Shown here one piece after another: positions 23,514 to 37,100 of a stretch of DNA of 64,000 nt (within the stretch, counting starts at the first letter, position 1; each line of letters begins with the position of its first letter). Below the pieces are notes generated by a model. That model was given only the letters and a program-made list of their open reading frames with translations. It did no database searches and had not been told where the DNA came from. The DNA comes from Ptiloglossa arizonensis (taxonomy: Eukaryota > Arthropoda > Insecta > Hymenoptera > Colletidae): contig NW_027478907.1 of assembly GCF_051014685.1 (NCBI RefSeq), positions 310,001 to 374,000 on the forward strand. The letters run 5' to 3'. A program made the position numbers and the translations under genes.

Positions 23514-25612
23514 TAGGGGAAAAGTACGCATACCGATGTAATCGGGCGAGTTTCTACTTTCAGATGCAACAGAAATTTTGCGGATTGATCAATCCGTTCG
23601 CGAGATATGGCAGTTTGGTGATAAGAAACGCTTGAGAAACTCAAAATTTTCGCAGTTCTGATGCTCGAAACGAATGACTAGAACGGACTAGGGGAGAAGT
23701 ACGCATACCGTTGTAATCGAGCGAGTTTCTACTTTCAGATGCAACAGAAATTATGCGGATTGGTCAATCCGTTCGCGAGATATGGCAGTTTGGAGGTAAG
23801 AAACGCTTGAGGAACTCAAAATTTTCGCAGTTCTGATGCTCGAAATGAATAACTAGAACGGCCTAGGGGAAAACTACACATACCGTTGTAATCGGGCGAG
23901 TTTCTACTTTCAGATGCAACAGAAATTTTGCGGATTGATCAATCCGTTCGCGAGATATTGCAGTTTGGAGGTAAGAAACGCTTGAGAAACTCAAAATTTT
24001 CGCAGTTCTGATGCTCGAAACGAATAACTAGAACGGCCTAGGGGAAAAGTGCGCATACTGTTGTAATCGGGCGAGTTTCTACTTTCAGATGCAACAGAAA
24101 TTTTGCGGATTGATCAATCCGTTCGCGAGATATGGCAGTTTGTAGATAAGAAACGCTTTAGAAACTCAAAATTTTCGCAGTTCTGATGCTCGAGACGAAT
24201 AACTAGAACGTCCCAGGGGAAAAGTGCGCATACCGTTGTAATCGGGCGAGTTTCTACTTTCAAATGCAACAGAAATTTTGCGGATTGGTAAATGCGTTCG
24301 CGAGATATGGCATTTTGGAAGTAAGAAACGCTTGAGAAACTCAAAATTTTCGCAGTTCTGATGCTCGAAACGAATAAATAGAACGGCCTAGGGGAAAACT
24401 ACACATACCGTTGTAATCGGGCGAGTTTCTACTTTCAGACACAACAGAAATTTTGCGGATTGGTCAATCCGTTCGCGAGATATGGCAGTTTGGATGTAAG
24501 AAACGCTTGAGAAACTCAAAATTTTCGCAATTCTGATGCTCGAAACGAATTACTAGAATGGCCTAGGGGAGAAGTACGCATACCGTTGTAATCGGGCGAG
24601 TTTCTACTTTCAGATGCAACAGAAATTTTGCGGATTGGTCAATCCGTTCGCGAGATATGGCCGTTTGGATGTAAGAAACGCTTTAGAAACTCAAAATTTT
24701 CGCAGTTCTGATGCTCGAAACGAATAACTAGAACGGCCCAGGGGAAAAGTGCGCATACCGTTGTAATCGGGCGAGTTTCTACTTTCAAATGCAACAGAAA
24801 TTTTGAGGATTGGTCAATGCGTTCGCGAGATATGGCCGTTTGGAGGTAAGAAACGCTTGAGAAACTCAAAATTTTCGCAGTTCTGATGCTGGAAACGAAT
24901 AAATAGAACGGCCTAGGGGAAAACTACACATACCGTTGCAATCGGGTGAGTTTCTACTTTCAGATACAACAGAAACTTTGCGGATTGGTCAATCCGTTTG
25001 CGAGATGTGGCAGTTTGGACGTAAGAAACGCTTGAGAAACTCAAAATTTTCGAAGTTCTGATGCTCGAAACGAATAACTAGAACGGCCTAGGGGAAAACT
25101 ACACATACCGTTGTAATCGGGCGAGTCTCTACTTTCAGATGCAACAGAAATTTTGCGGATTGGTCAATCCGTTCGCGAGATATTGCAGTTTGGATGTAAG
25201 AAACGCTTGAGAAACTCAAAATTTTCGCAGTTCTGATGCTCGAAACGAATGACTAGAACGGCCTAGGGGAAAAGTGCGCATACCGTTGTAATCGGGCGAG
25301 TTTCTACTTTCAGATGAAACAGAAATTTTGCGGATTGATCAATCCGTTCGCGAGATATGGCAGTTTGGAGATAAGAAACGCTTGAGAAACTCAAAATTTT
25401 CGCAGGTCTGATGCTCGAAACGAATGACTAGAATGGCCTAGGGGAGAAGTACGCATACCGTTGTAATCGGGCGAGTTTTTACTTTCAGATGCAACAGAAA
25501 TTTTGCGGATTGGTCAATCCGTTCGCGAGATATGGCCGTTTGGATGTAAGAAACGCTTTAGAAACTCAAAATTTTCGCAATTCTGATGCTCGAAACGAAT
25601 AACTAGAACGGC

Positions 25613-27712
25613 CTAGGGGAAAAGTACCCATACCGATGTAATCGGGCGAGTTTCTACTTTCAGATGCAACAGAAATTTTGCGGATTGGTCGATCCGTTCG
25701 CGAGATATGGCAGTTTGGAAGTAAGAAACGCTTGAGAAACTCAAAATTTTCGCAGTTCTGATGCTCGAAACGAATGACTAGAACGGCCTAGGGGAAAAGT
25801 GCGCATACCGTTGTAATCGGGCGAGTTTCTACTTTCAGATGCAACAGAAATTTTGCGGATTGATCAATCCGTTCGCGAGATATGGCAGTTTGGAGATAAG
25901 AAACGCTTGAGAAACTCAAGATTTTCGCAGTTCTGATGCTCGAAACGAATGACTAGAATGGCCTAGGGGAGAAGTACGCATACCGTTGTAATCGGGCGAG
26001 TTTCTACGTTCAGATGCAACAGAAATTTTGCGGATTGGTCAATCCGTTCGCGAGATATGGCCGTTTGGATGTAAGAAACGCTTTAGAAACTCAAAATTTT
26101 CGCAGTTCTGATGCTCGAAACGAATAACTAAGAAGGCCTAGGGGAAAAGTACGCATACCGATGTAATCGGGCGAGTTTCTACTTTCAGATGCAACAGAAA
26201 TTTTGCGGATTGATCAATCCGTTCGCGAGATATGGCAGTTTGGAGATAAGAAACGCTTGAGAAACTCAAAATTTTCGCAGTTCTGATGCTCGAAACGAAT
26301 GACTAGAACGGACTAGGGGAGAAGTACGCAAACCGTTGTAATCGAGCGAGTTTCTACTTTCAGATGCAACAGAAATTATGCGGATTGGTCAATCCGTTCG
26401 CGAGATATGGCAGTTTGGAGGTAAGAAACGCTTGAGGAACTCAAAATTTTCGCAGTTCTGATGCTCGAAACGAATAACTAGAACGGCCTAGGGGAAAACT
26501 ACACATACCGTTGTAATCGGGCGAGTTTCTACTTTCAGATGCAACAGAAATTTTGCGGATTGATCAATCCGTTCGCGAGATATTGCAGTTTGGAGGTAAG
26601 AAACGCTTGAGAAACTCAAAATTTTCGCAGTTCTGATGCTCGAAACGAATAACTAGAACGGCCTAGGGGAAAAGTGCGCATACTGTTGTAATTGGGCGAG
26701 TTTCTACTTTCAGATGCAACAGAAATTTTGCGGATTGATCAATCCGTTCGCGAGATATGGCAGTTTGGAGATAAGAAACGCTTTAGAAACTCAAAATTTT
26801 CGCAGTTCTGATGCTCGAAACGAATAACTAGAACGGCCCAGGGGAAAAGTGCGCATACCGTTGTAATCGGGCGAGTTTCTACTTTCAAATGCAACAGAAA
26901 TTTTGCGGATTGGTAAATGCGTTCGCGAGATATGGCATTTTGGACGTAAGAAACGCTTGAGAAACTCAAAATTTTCGCAGTTCTGACGCTCGAAACGAAT
27001 AAATAGAACGGCCTAGGGGAAAAATACACATACCGTTGTAATCGGGCGAGTTTCTACTTTCAGACACAACAGAAATTTTGCGGATTGGACAATCCGTTTG
27101 CGAGATGTGGCAGTTTGGAGGTAAGAAACGCTTTAGAAACTCAAAATTTTCGCAGTTCTGATGCTCGAAACGAATGACTAGAACGGCCTAGGGGAAAAGT
27201 GCGCATACCGTTGTAATCGGGCGAGTTTCTACTTTCAGATGAAACAGAAATTTTGCGGATTGATCAATCCGTTCGCGAGATATGGCAGTTTGGAGATAAG
27301 AAACGCTTGAGAAACTCAAAATTTTCGCAGTTCTGATGCTCGAAACGAATGACTAGATAGGCCTAGGGGAGAAGTACGCATACCGTTGTAATCGGGCGAG
27401 CTTCTACTTTCAGATGCAACAGAAATTTTGCGGATTGGTCAATCCGTTCGCGAGATATGGCCGTTTGGATGTAAGAAACGCTTTAGAAACTCAAAATTTT
27501 CGCAGTTCTGATGCTCGAAACGAATAACTAGAACGGCCCAGGGGAAAAGTGCGCATACCGTCGTAATCGGGCGAGTTTCTACTTTCAAATGCAACAGAAA
27601 TTTTGAGGATTGGTCAATGCCTTCGCGAGATATGGCAGTTTGGAGGTAAGAAACGCTTGAGAAACTCAAAATTTTCGCAGTTCTGATGATGGAAACTAAT
27701 AAATAGAACGTC
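25613..27712 (+). repeat. 12-monomer unit, copy 1 (2,100 bp)
   Basis: Every line I compared is identical to the next 2,100 bases, including rare variants: cgcaaaccgttg, taattgggcg, gttctgacgctcg, gactagatagg and caatgccttcgc. The left edge lies where the flank changes from aacggcctagg. The sharing of so many rare tracers indicates one recent duplication event. Confidence 0.9.
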
Positions 27713-29812
27713 CTAGGGGAAAAGTACCCATACCGATGTAATCGGGCGAGTTTCTACTTTCAGATGCAACAGAAATTTTGCGGATTGGTCGATCCGTTCG
27801 CGAGATATGGCAGTTTGGAAGTAAGAAACGCTTGAGAAACTCAAAATTTTCGCAGTTCTGATGCTCGAAACGAATGACTAGAACGGCCTAGGGGAAAAGT
27901 GCGCATACCGTTGTAATCGGGCGAGTTTCTACTTTCAGATGCAACAGAAATTTTGCGGATTGATCAATCCGTTCGCGAGATATGGCAGTTTGGAGATAAG
28001 AAACGCTTGAGAAACTCAAGATTTTCGCAGTTCTGATGCTCGAAACGAATGACTAGAATGGCCTAGGGGAGAAGTACGCATACCGTTGTAATCGGGCGAG
28101 TTTCTACGTTCAGATGCAACAGAAATTTTGCGGATTGGTCAATCCGTTCGCGAGATATGGCCGTTTGGATGTAAGAAACGCTTTAGAAACTCAAAATTTT
28201 CGCAGTTCTGATGCTCGAAACGAATAACTAAGAAGGCCTAGGGGAAAAGTACGCATACCGATGTAATCGGGCGAGTTTCTACTTTCAGATGCAACAGAAA
28301 TTTTGCGGATTGATCAATCCGTTCGCGAGATATGGCAGTTTGGAGATAAGAAACGCTTGAGAAACTCAAAATTTTCGCAGTTCTGATGCTCGAAACGAAT
28401 GACTAGAACGGACTAGGGGAGAAGTACGCAAACCGTTGTAATCGAGCGAGTTTCTACTTTCAGATGCAACAGAAATTATGCGGATTGGTCAATCCGTTCG
28501 CGAGATATGGCAGTTTGGAGGTAAGAAACGCTTGAGGAACTCAAAATTTTCGCAGTTCTGATGCTCGAAACGAATAACTAGAACGGCCTAGGGGAAAACT
28601 ACACATACCGTTGTAATCGGGCGAGTTTCTACTTTCAGATGCAACAGAAATTTTGCGGATTGATCAATCCGTTCGCGAGATATTGCAGTTTGGAGGTAAG
28701 AAACGCTTGAGAAACTCAAAATTTTCGCAGTTCTGATGCTCGAAACGAATAACTAGAACGGCCTAGGGGAAAAGTGCGCATACTGTTGTAATTGGGCGAG
28801 TTTCTACTTTCAGATGCAACAGAAATTTTGCGGATTGATCAATCCGTTCGCGAGATATGGCAGTTTGGAGATAAGAAACGCTTTAGAAACTCAAAATTTT
28901 CGCAGTTCTGATGCTCGAAACGAATAACTAGAACGGCCCAGGGGAAAAGTGCGCATACCGTTGTAATCGGGCGAGTTTCTACTTTCAAATGCAACAGAAA
29001 TTTTGCGGATTGGTAAATGCGTTCGCGAGATATGGCATTTTGGACGTAAGAAACGCTTGAGAAACTCAAAATTTTCGCAGTTCTGACGCTCGAAACGAAT
29101 AAATAGAACGGCCTAGGGGAAAAATACACATACCGTTGTAATCGGGCGAGTTTCTACTTTCAGACACAACAGAAATTTTGCGGATTGGACAATCCGTTTG
29201 CGAGATGTGGCAGTTTGGAGGTAAGAAACGCTTTAGAAACTCAAAATTTTCGCAGTTCTGATGCTCGAAACGAATGACTAGAACGGCCTAGGGGAAAAGT
29301 GCGCATACCGTTGTAATCGGGCGAGTTTCTACTTTCAGATGAAACAGAAATTTTGCGGATTGATCAATCCGTTCGCGAGATATGGCAGTTTGGAGATAAG
29401 AAACGCTTGAGAAACTCAAAATTTTCGCAGTTCTGATGCTCGAAACGAATGACTAGATAGGCCTAGGGGAGAAGTACGCATACCGTTGTAATCGGGCGAG
29501 CTTCTACTTTCAGATGCAACAGAAATTTTGCGGATTGGTCAATCCGTTCGCGAGATATGGCCGTTTGGATGTAAGAAACGCTTTAGAAACTCAAAATTTT
29601 CGCAGTTCTGATGCTCGAAACGAATAACTAGAACGGCCCAGGGGAAAAGTGCGCATACCGTCGTAATCGGGCGAGTTTCTACTTTCAAATGCAACAGAAA
29701 TTTTGAGGATTGGTCAATGCCTTCGCGAGATATGGCAGTTTGGAGGTAAGAAACGCTTGAGAAACTCAAAATTTTCGCAGTTCTGATGATGGAAACTAAT
29801 AAATAGAACGGC
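27713..29812 (+). repeat. 12-monomer unit, copy 2 (2,100 bp)
   Basis: Tandem partner of 25613-27712. Aligned at 2,100 bases, the left junction reads aacgtcctagg while the right end reads aacggcctagg followed by aactacacat. No length change was seen between the copies. Confidence 0.9.
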
Positions 29813-31235
29813 CTAGGGGAAAACTACACATACCGTTGCAATCGGGCGAGTTTCTACTTTCAGATACAGCAGAAATTTTGCGGATTGGTCAATCCGTTTG
29901 CGAGATGTGGCAGTTTGGAGGTAAGAAACGCTTGAGAAACTCAAAATTTTCGCAGTTCTGATGCTCGAAACGAATGTCTAGAACGGCCTAGGGGAAAAGT
30001 GCGCATACTGTTGTAATCGGGCGAGTTTCTACTTTCAGATGAAACAGAAATTTTGCGGATTGATCAATCCGTTCGCGAGATATGGCAGTTTGGAGATAAG
30101 AAACGCTTGAGAAACTCAAAATTTTCGCAGTTCTGATGCTCGAAACGAATGACTAGAATGGCCTAGGGGAGAAGTACGCATACCGTTGTAATCGGGCGAG
30201 ATTCTACTTTCAGATGCAACAGAAACTTTGCGGATTGGTCAATCCGTTCGCGAGATATGGCCGTTTGGATGTAAGAAACGCTTTAGAAACTCAAAATTTT
30301 CGCAGTTCTGATGCTCGAAACGAATAACTAGAACGGCCCAGGGGAAAAGTGCGCATACCGTTGTAATCGGGCGAGTTTCTACTTTCAAATGCAACAGAAA
30401 TTTTGAGGATTGGTCAATGCGTTCGCGAGATATGGCAGTTTGGAGGTAAGAAACGCTTGAGAAACTCAAAATTTTCGCAGTTCTGATGCTGGAAACGAAT
30501 AAATAGAACGGCCTAGGGGAAAACTACACATACCGTTGCAATCGGGCGAGTTTCTACTTTCAGATACAATAGAAATTTTGCGGATTGGTCAATCCGTTTG
30601 CGAGATGTGGCAGTTTGGACGTAAGAAACGCTTGAGAAACTCAAAATTTTCGCAGTTCTGATGCTCGAAACGAATAACTAGAACGGCCTAGGGGAAAACT
30701 ACACATACCGTTGTAATCGGGCGAGTCTCTACTTTCAGATGCAACAGAAATTTTGCGGATTGGTCAATCCGTTCGCGAGATATGGCCGTTTGGATGTAAG
30801 AAACGCTTTAGAAACTCAAAATTTTCGCAGTTCTGATGCTCGAAACGAATAACTAGAACGGCCCAGGGGAAAAGTGCGCATACCGTTGTAATCGGGCGAG
30901 TTTCTATTTTCAAATGCAACAGAAATTTGAGGATTGGTCAATGCGTTCGCGAGATATGGCAGTTTGGAGGTAAGAAACGCTTGAGAAACTCAAAATTTTC
31001 GCAGTTCTGATGCTGGAAACGAATAAATAGAACGGCCTAGGGGAAAACTACACATACCGTTGCAATCGGGCGAGTTTCTACGTTCAGATGCAACAGAAAT
31101 TTTGCGGATTGGTCAATCCGTTCGCGAGATATGCCCGTTTGGATGTAAGAAACGCTTTAGAAACTCAAAATTTTCGCAGTTCTGATGCTCGAAACGAATA
31201 ACTAAGAAGGCCTAGGGGAAAAGTACGCATACCGA

Positions 31236-31935
31236 TGTAATCGGGCGAGTTTCTACTTTCAGATGCAACAGAAATTTTGCGGACTGAGCAATCCGTTCGC
31301 GAGATATGGCAGTTTGGAGATAAGAAACGCTTGAGAAACTCAAAATTTTCGCAGTTCTGATGCTCGAAACGAATGACTAGAACGGACTAGGGGAGAAGTA
31401 CGCATACCGTTGTAATCGAGCGAGTTTCTACTTTCAGATGCAACAGAAATTATGCGGATTGGTCAATCCGTTCGCGAGATATGGCAGTTTGGAGGTAAGA
31501 AACGCTTGAGGAACTCAAAATTTTCGCAGTTCTGATGCTCGAAACGAATAACTAGAACGGCCTAGGGGAAAACTACACATACCGTTGTAATCGGGCGAGT
31601 TTCTACTTTCAGATGCAACAGAAATTTTGCGGATTGATCAATCCGTTCGCGAGATATTGCAGTTTGGAGGTAAGAAACGCTTGAGAAACTCAAAATTTTC
31701 GCAGTTCTGATGCTCGAAACGAATAACAAGAACGGCCTAGGGGAAAAGTACGCATACCGTTGTAATCGAGCGAGTTTCTACTTTCAGATGCAACAGAAAT
31801 TATGCGGATTGGTCAATCCGTTTGCGAGATGTGGCAGTTTGGAGGTAAGAAACGCTTGAGAAACTCAAAATTTTCGCAGTTCTGATGCTCGAAACGAATG
31901 ACTAGAACGGCCTAGGGGAAAAGTGCGCATACCGT
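31236..31935 (+). repeat. 4-monomer unit, copy 1 (700 bp)
   Basis: Marked by the rare ggactgagcaatcc at 31281, followed by taatcgagcgag with attatgcgg, a gatattgcag copy, and another tcgagcgag copy. Confidence 0.85.
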
Positions 31936-32665
31936 TGTAATCGGGCGAGTTTCTACTTTCAGATGCAACAGAAATTTTGCGGACTGAGCAATCCGTTCGC
32001 GAGATATGGCAGTTTGGAGATAAGAAACGCTTGAGAAACTCAAAATTTTCGCAGTTCTGATGCTCGAAACGAATGACTAGAACGGACTAGGGGAGAAGTA
32101 CGCATACCGTTGTAATCGAGCGAGTTTCTACTTTCAGATGCAACAGAAATTATGCGGATTGGTCAATCCGTTCGCGAGATATGGCAGTTTGGAGGTAAGA
32201 AACGCTTGAGGAACTCAAAATTTTCGCAGTTCTGATGCTCGAAACGAATAACTAGAACGGCCTAGGGGAAAACTACACATACCGTTGTAATCGGGCGAGT
32301 TTCTACTTTCAGATGCAACAGAAATTTTGCGGATTGATCAATCCGTTCGCGAGATATTGCAGTTTGGAGGTAAGAAACGCTTGAGAAACTCAAAATTTTC
32401 GCAGTTCTGATGCTCGAAACGAATAACTAGAACGGCCTAGGGGAAAAGTACGCATACCGTTGTAATCGAGCGAGTTTCTACTTTCAGATGCAACAGAAAT
32501 TATGCGGATTGGTCAATCCGTTTGCGAGATGTGGCAGTTTGGAGGTAAGAAACGCTTGAGAAACTCAAAATTTTCGCAGTTCTGATGCTCGAAACGAATG
32601 ACTAGAACGGCCTAGGGGAAAAGTGCGCATACCGTTGTAATCGGGCGAGTTTCTACTTTCAGATG
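31936..32665 (+). repeat. 4-monomer unit, copy 2
   Basis: The rare ggactgagc recurs at 31981, exactly 700 bases on. One difference seen: aataactag at 32425-32435 against aataacaag in copy 1. The match ends where gatgcaaca becomes gatgaaaca. Confidence 0.85.
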
Positions 32666-33055
32666 AAACAGAAATTTTGCGGATTGATCAATCCGTTCGC
32701 GAGATATGGCAGTTTGGAGATAAGAAACGCTTGAGAAACTCAAAATTTTCGCAGTTCTGATGCTCGAAACGAATGACTAGAATGGCCTAGGGGAGAAGTA
32801 CGCATACCGTTGTAATCGGGCGAGTTTCTACTTTCAGATGCAACAGAAATTTTGCGAATTGGTCAATCCGTTCGCGAGATATGGCCGTTTGGATGTAAGA
32901 AACGCTTTAGAAACTAAAAATTTTCGCAGTTCTGATGCTCGAAACGAATAACTAGAACGGCCCAGGGGAAAAGTGCGCATACCGTTGTAATCGGGCGAGT
33001 TTCTACTTTCAAATGCAACAGAAATTTTGAGGATTGGTCAATGCGTTCGCGAGAT

Positions 33056-33580
33056 ATGGCAGTTTGGAGGTAAGAAACGCTTGAGAAACTTAAAATTTTC
33101 GCAGTTCTGATGCTGGAAACGAATAAATAGAACGGCCTAGGGGAAAACTACACATACCGTTGCAGTCGGGCGAGTTTCTACTTTCAGATACAACAGAAAT
33201 TTTGCGGATTGGTCAATCCGTTTGCGAGGTGTGGCCGTTTGGATGTAAGAAACGCTTTAGAAACTCAAAATTTTCGCAGTTCTGATGCTGGAAACGAATA
33301 AATAGAACGGCCTAGGGGAAAACTACACATACCGTTGCAGTCGGGCGAGTTTCTACTTTCAGATACAACAGAAATTTTGCGGATTGGTCAATGCGTTCGC
33401 GAGATATGGCAGTTTGGAGGTAAGAAACGCTTGAGAAACTCAAAATTTTCGCAGTTCTGATGCTGGAAACGAATAAATAGAACGGCCTAGGGGAAAACTA
33501 CACATACCGTTGCAGTCGGGCGAGTTTCTACTTTCAGATACAACAGAAATTTTGCGGATTGGTCAATCCGTTTGCGAGAT
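33056..33580 (+). repeat. Run of three N-type monomers, middle one chimeric
   Basis: Three adjacent monomers share ttgcagtcgg (33161, 33336, 33511). The middle one (33231-33405) starts with P-class markers (ggccgtttggatg, cgctttag), changes to N-class markers (tggaaac, aaatag, gatacaac) and ends with the P-class caatgcg. This is a mosaic made by exchange or gene conversion within a monomer. Confidence 0.75.
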
Positions 33581-34121
33581 GTGGCAGTTTGGACGTAAGA
33601 AACGCTTGAGAAACTCAAAATTTTCGCAGTTCTGATGCTCGAAACGAATAACTAGAACGGCCTAGGGGAAAAGTACCCATACCGATGTAATCGGGCGAGT
33701 TTCTACTTTAAGATGCAACAGAAATTTTGCGGATTGGTCGATCCGTTCGCGAGATATGGCAGTTTGGAAGTAAGAAACCATTGAGAAACTCAAAATTTTC
33801 GCAGTTCTGATGCTCGAAACGAATGACTAGAACGGCCTAGGGGAAAAGTGCGCATACCGTTGTAATCGGGCGAGTTTCTACTTTCAGATGCAACAGAAAT
33901 TTTGCGGATTGGTCAATCCGTTTGCGAGATGTGGCGGTTTGGACGTAAGAAACGTTTGAGAAACTCAAAATTTTCGCAGTTCTGATGCTCGAAACGAATA
34001 ACTAGAACGGCCTAGGGGAAAAGTACCCATACCGATGTAATCGGGCGAGTTTCTACTTTAAGATGCAACAGAAATTTTGCGGATTGGTCAATCCGTTTGC
34101 GAGATGTGGCAGTTTGGACGT

Positions 34122-37100
34122 AAGAAACGCTTGAGAAACTCAAAATTTTCGCAGTTCTGATGCTCGAAACGAATAACTAGAACGGCCTAGGGGAAAAGTA
34201 CCCATACCGATGTAATCGGGCGAGTTTCTACTTTAAGATGCAACAGAAATTTTGCGGATTGGTCGATCCGTTCGCGAGATGTGGCAGTTTGGAAGTAAGA
34301 AACCCTTGAGAAACTCAAAATTTTCGCAGTTCTGATGCTCGAAACGAATGACTAGAATGGCCTAGGGGAGAAGTACGCATACCGTTGTAATCGGGCGAGT
34401 TTCTACGTTCAGATGCAACAGAAATTTTGCGGATTGGTCAATCCGATCGCGAGATATGGCCGTTTGGATGTAAGAAACGCTTTAGAAACTCAAAATTTTC
34501 GCAGTTCTGATGCTCGAAACGAATAACTAAGAAGGCCTAGGGGAAAAGTACGCATACCGATGTAATCGGGCGAGTTTCTACTTTCAGATGCAACGGAAAT
34601 TTTGCGGATTGATCAATCCGTTCGCGAGATATGGCAGTTTGGAGATAAGAAACGCTTGAGAAACACAAAATTTTCGCAGTTCTGATGCTCGAAACGAATA
34701 ACTAGAACGGCCTAGGGGAAAAGTACCCATACCGATGTAATCGAGCGAGTTTCTACTTTAAGATGCAACAGAAATTTTGCGGATTGGTCGATCCGTTCGC
34801 GAGATATGGCCGTTTGGATGTAAGAAACGCTTGAGAAACTCAAAATTTACGCAGTTCTGATGCTCGAAACGAATAACAAGAACGACCTAGGGGAAAACTA
34901 CACCTACCGTTGTAATCGGGCGAGTTTCTACTTCCAGATGCAACAGAAATTTTGCGGATTGGTCGATCCGTTCGCGAGATATGGCAGTTTGGATGAAAGA
35001 AACGCTTGAGAAACTCAAAATTTTCGCAGTTCTGATGCTCGAAACGAATAACTAGAACGGCCTAGGGGAAAAGTACCCATACCGATGTAATCGGGCGAGT
35101 TTCTACTTTAAGATGCAACAGAAATTTTGCGGATTGGTCGATCCGTTCGCGAGATATGGCAGTTTGGAAGTAAGAAACCATTGAGAAACTCAAAATTTTC
35201 GCAGTTCTGATGCTCGAAACGAATGACTAGAACGGCCTAGGGGAAAAGTGCGCATACCGTTGTAATCGGGCGAGTTTCTACTTTCAGATGCAACAGAAAT
35301 TTTGCGGATTGGTCAATCCGTTTGCGAGATGTGGCGGTTTGGACGTAAGAAACGTTTGAGAAACTCAAAATTTTCGCAGTTCTGATGCTCGAAACGAATA
35401 ACTAGAACGGCCTAGGGGAAAAGTGCCCATACCGATGTAATCGGGCGAGTTTCTACTTTAAGATGCAACAGAAATTTTGCGGATTGGTCAATCCGTTTGC
35501 GAGATGTGGCAGTTTGGACGTAAGAAACGCTTGAGAAACTCAAAATTTTCGCAGTTCTGATGCTCGAAACGACTAACTAGAACGGCCTAGGGGAAAAGTA
35601 CCCATACCGATGTAATCGGGCGAGTTTCTACTTTAAGATGCAACAGAAATTTTGCGGATTGGTCAATCCGTTTGCGAGATGTGGCAGTTTGGACGTAAGA
35701 AACGCTTGAGAAACTCAAAATTTTCGCAGTTCTGATGCTCGAAACGAATAACTAGAACGGCCTAGGGGAAAAGTACCCATACCGATGTAATCGGGCGAGT
35801 TTCTACTTTAAGATGCAACAGAAATTTTGCGGATTGGTCGATCCGTTCGCGAGATGTGGCAGTTTGGAAGTAAGAAACCCTTGAGAAACTCAAAATTTTC
35901 GCAGTTCTGATGCTCGAAACGAATGACTAGAATGGCCTAGGGGAGAAGTACGCATACCGTTGTAATCGGGCGAGTTTCTACGTTCAGATGCAACAGAAAT
36001 TTTGCGGATTGGTCAATCCGATCGCGAGATATGGCCGTTTGGATGTAAGAAACGCTTTAGAAACTCAAAATTTTCGCAGTTCTGATGCTCGAAACGAATA
36101 ACTAAGAAGGCCTAGGGGAAAAGTACGCATACCGATGTAATCGGGCGAGTTTCTACTTTCAGATGCAACGGAAATTTTGCGGATTGATCAATCCGTTCGC
36201 GAGATATGGCAGTTTGGAGATAAGAAACGCTTGAGAAACACAAAATTTTCGCAGTTCTGATGCTCGAAACGAATAACTAGAACGGCCTAGGGGAAAAGTA
36301 CCCATACCGATGTAATCGAGCGAGTTTCTACTTTAAGATGCAACAGAAATTTTGCGGATTGGTCGATCCGTTCGCGAGATATGGCCGTTTGGATGTAAGA
36401 AACGCTTGAGAAACTCAAAATTTACGCAGTTCTGATGCTCGAAACGAATAACAAGAACGACCTAGGGGAAAACTACACCTACCGTTGTAATCGGGCGAGT
36501 TTCTACTTCCAGATGCAACAGAAATTTTGCGGATTGGTCGATCCGTTCGCGAGATATGGCAGTTTGGATGAAAGAAACGCTTGAGAAACTCAAAATTTTC
36601 GCAGTTCTGATGCTCGAAACGAATAACTAGAACGGCCTAGGGGAAAAGTACCCATACCGATGTAATCGGGCGAGTTTCTACTTTAAGATGCAACAGAAAT
36701 TTTGCGGATTGGTCGATCCGTTCGCGAGATATGGCAGTTTGGAAGTAAGAAACCATTGAGAAACTCAAAATTTTCGCAGTTCTGATGCTCGAAACGAATG
36801 ACTAGAACGGCCTAGGGGAAAAGTGCGCATACCGTTGTAATCGGGCGAGTTTCTACTTTCAGATGCAACAGAAATTTTGCGGATTGGTCAATCCGTTTGC
36901 GAGATGTGGCGGTTTGGACGTAAGAAACGTTTGAGAAACTCAAAATTTTCGCAGTTCTGATGCTCGAAACGAATAACTAGAACGGCCTAGGGGAAAAGTG
37001 CCCATACCGATGTAATCGGGCGAGTTTCTACTTTAAGATGCAACAGAAATTTTGCGGATTGGTCAATCCGTTTGCGAGATGTGGCAGTTTGGACGTAAGA

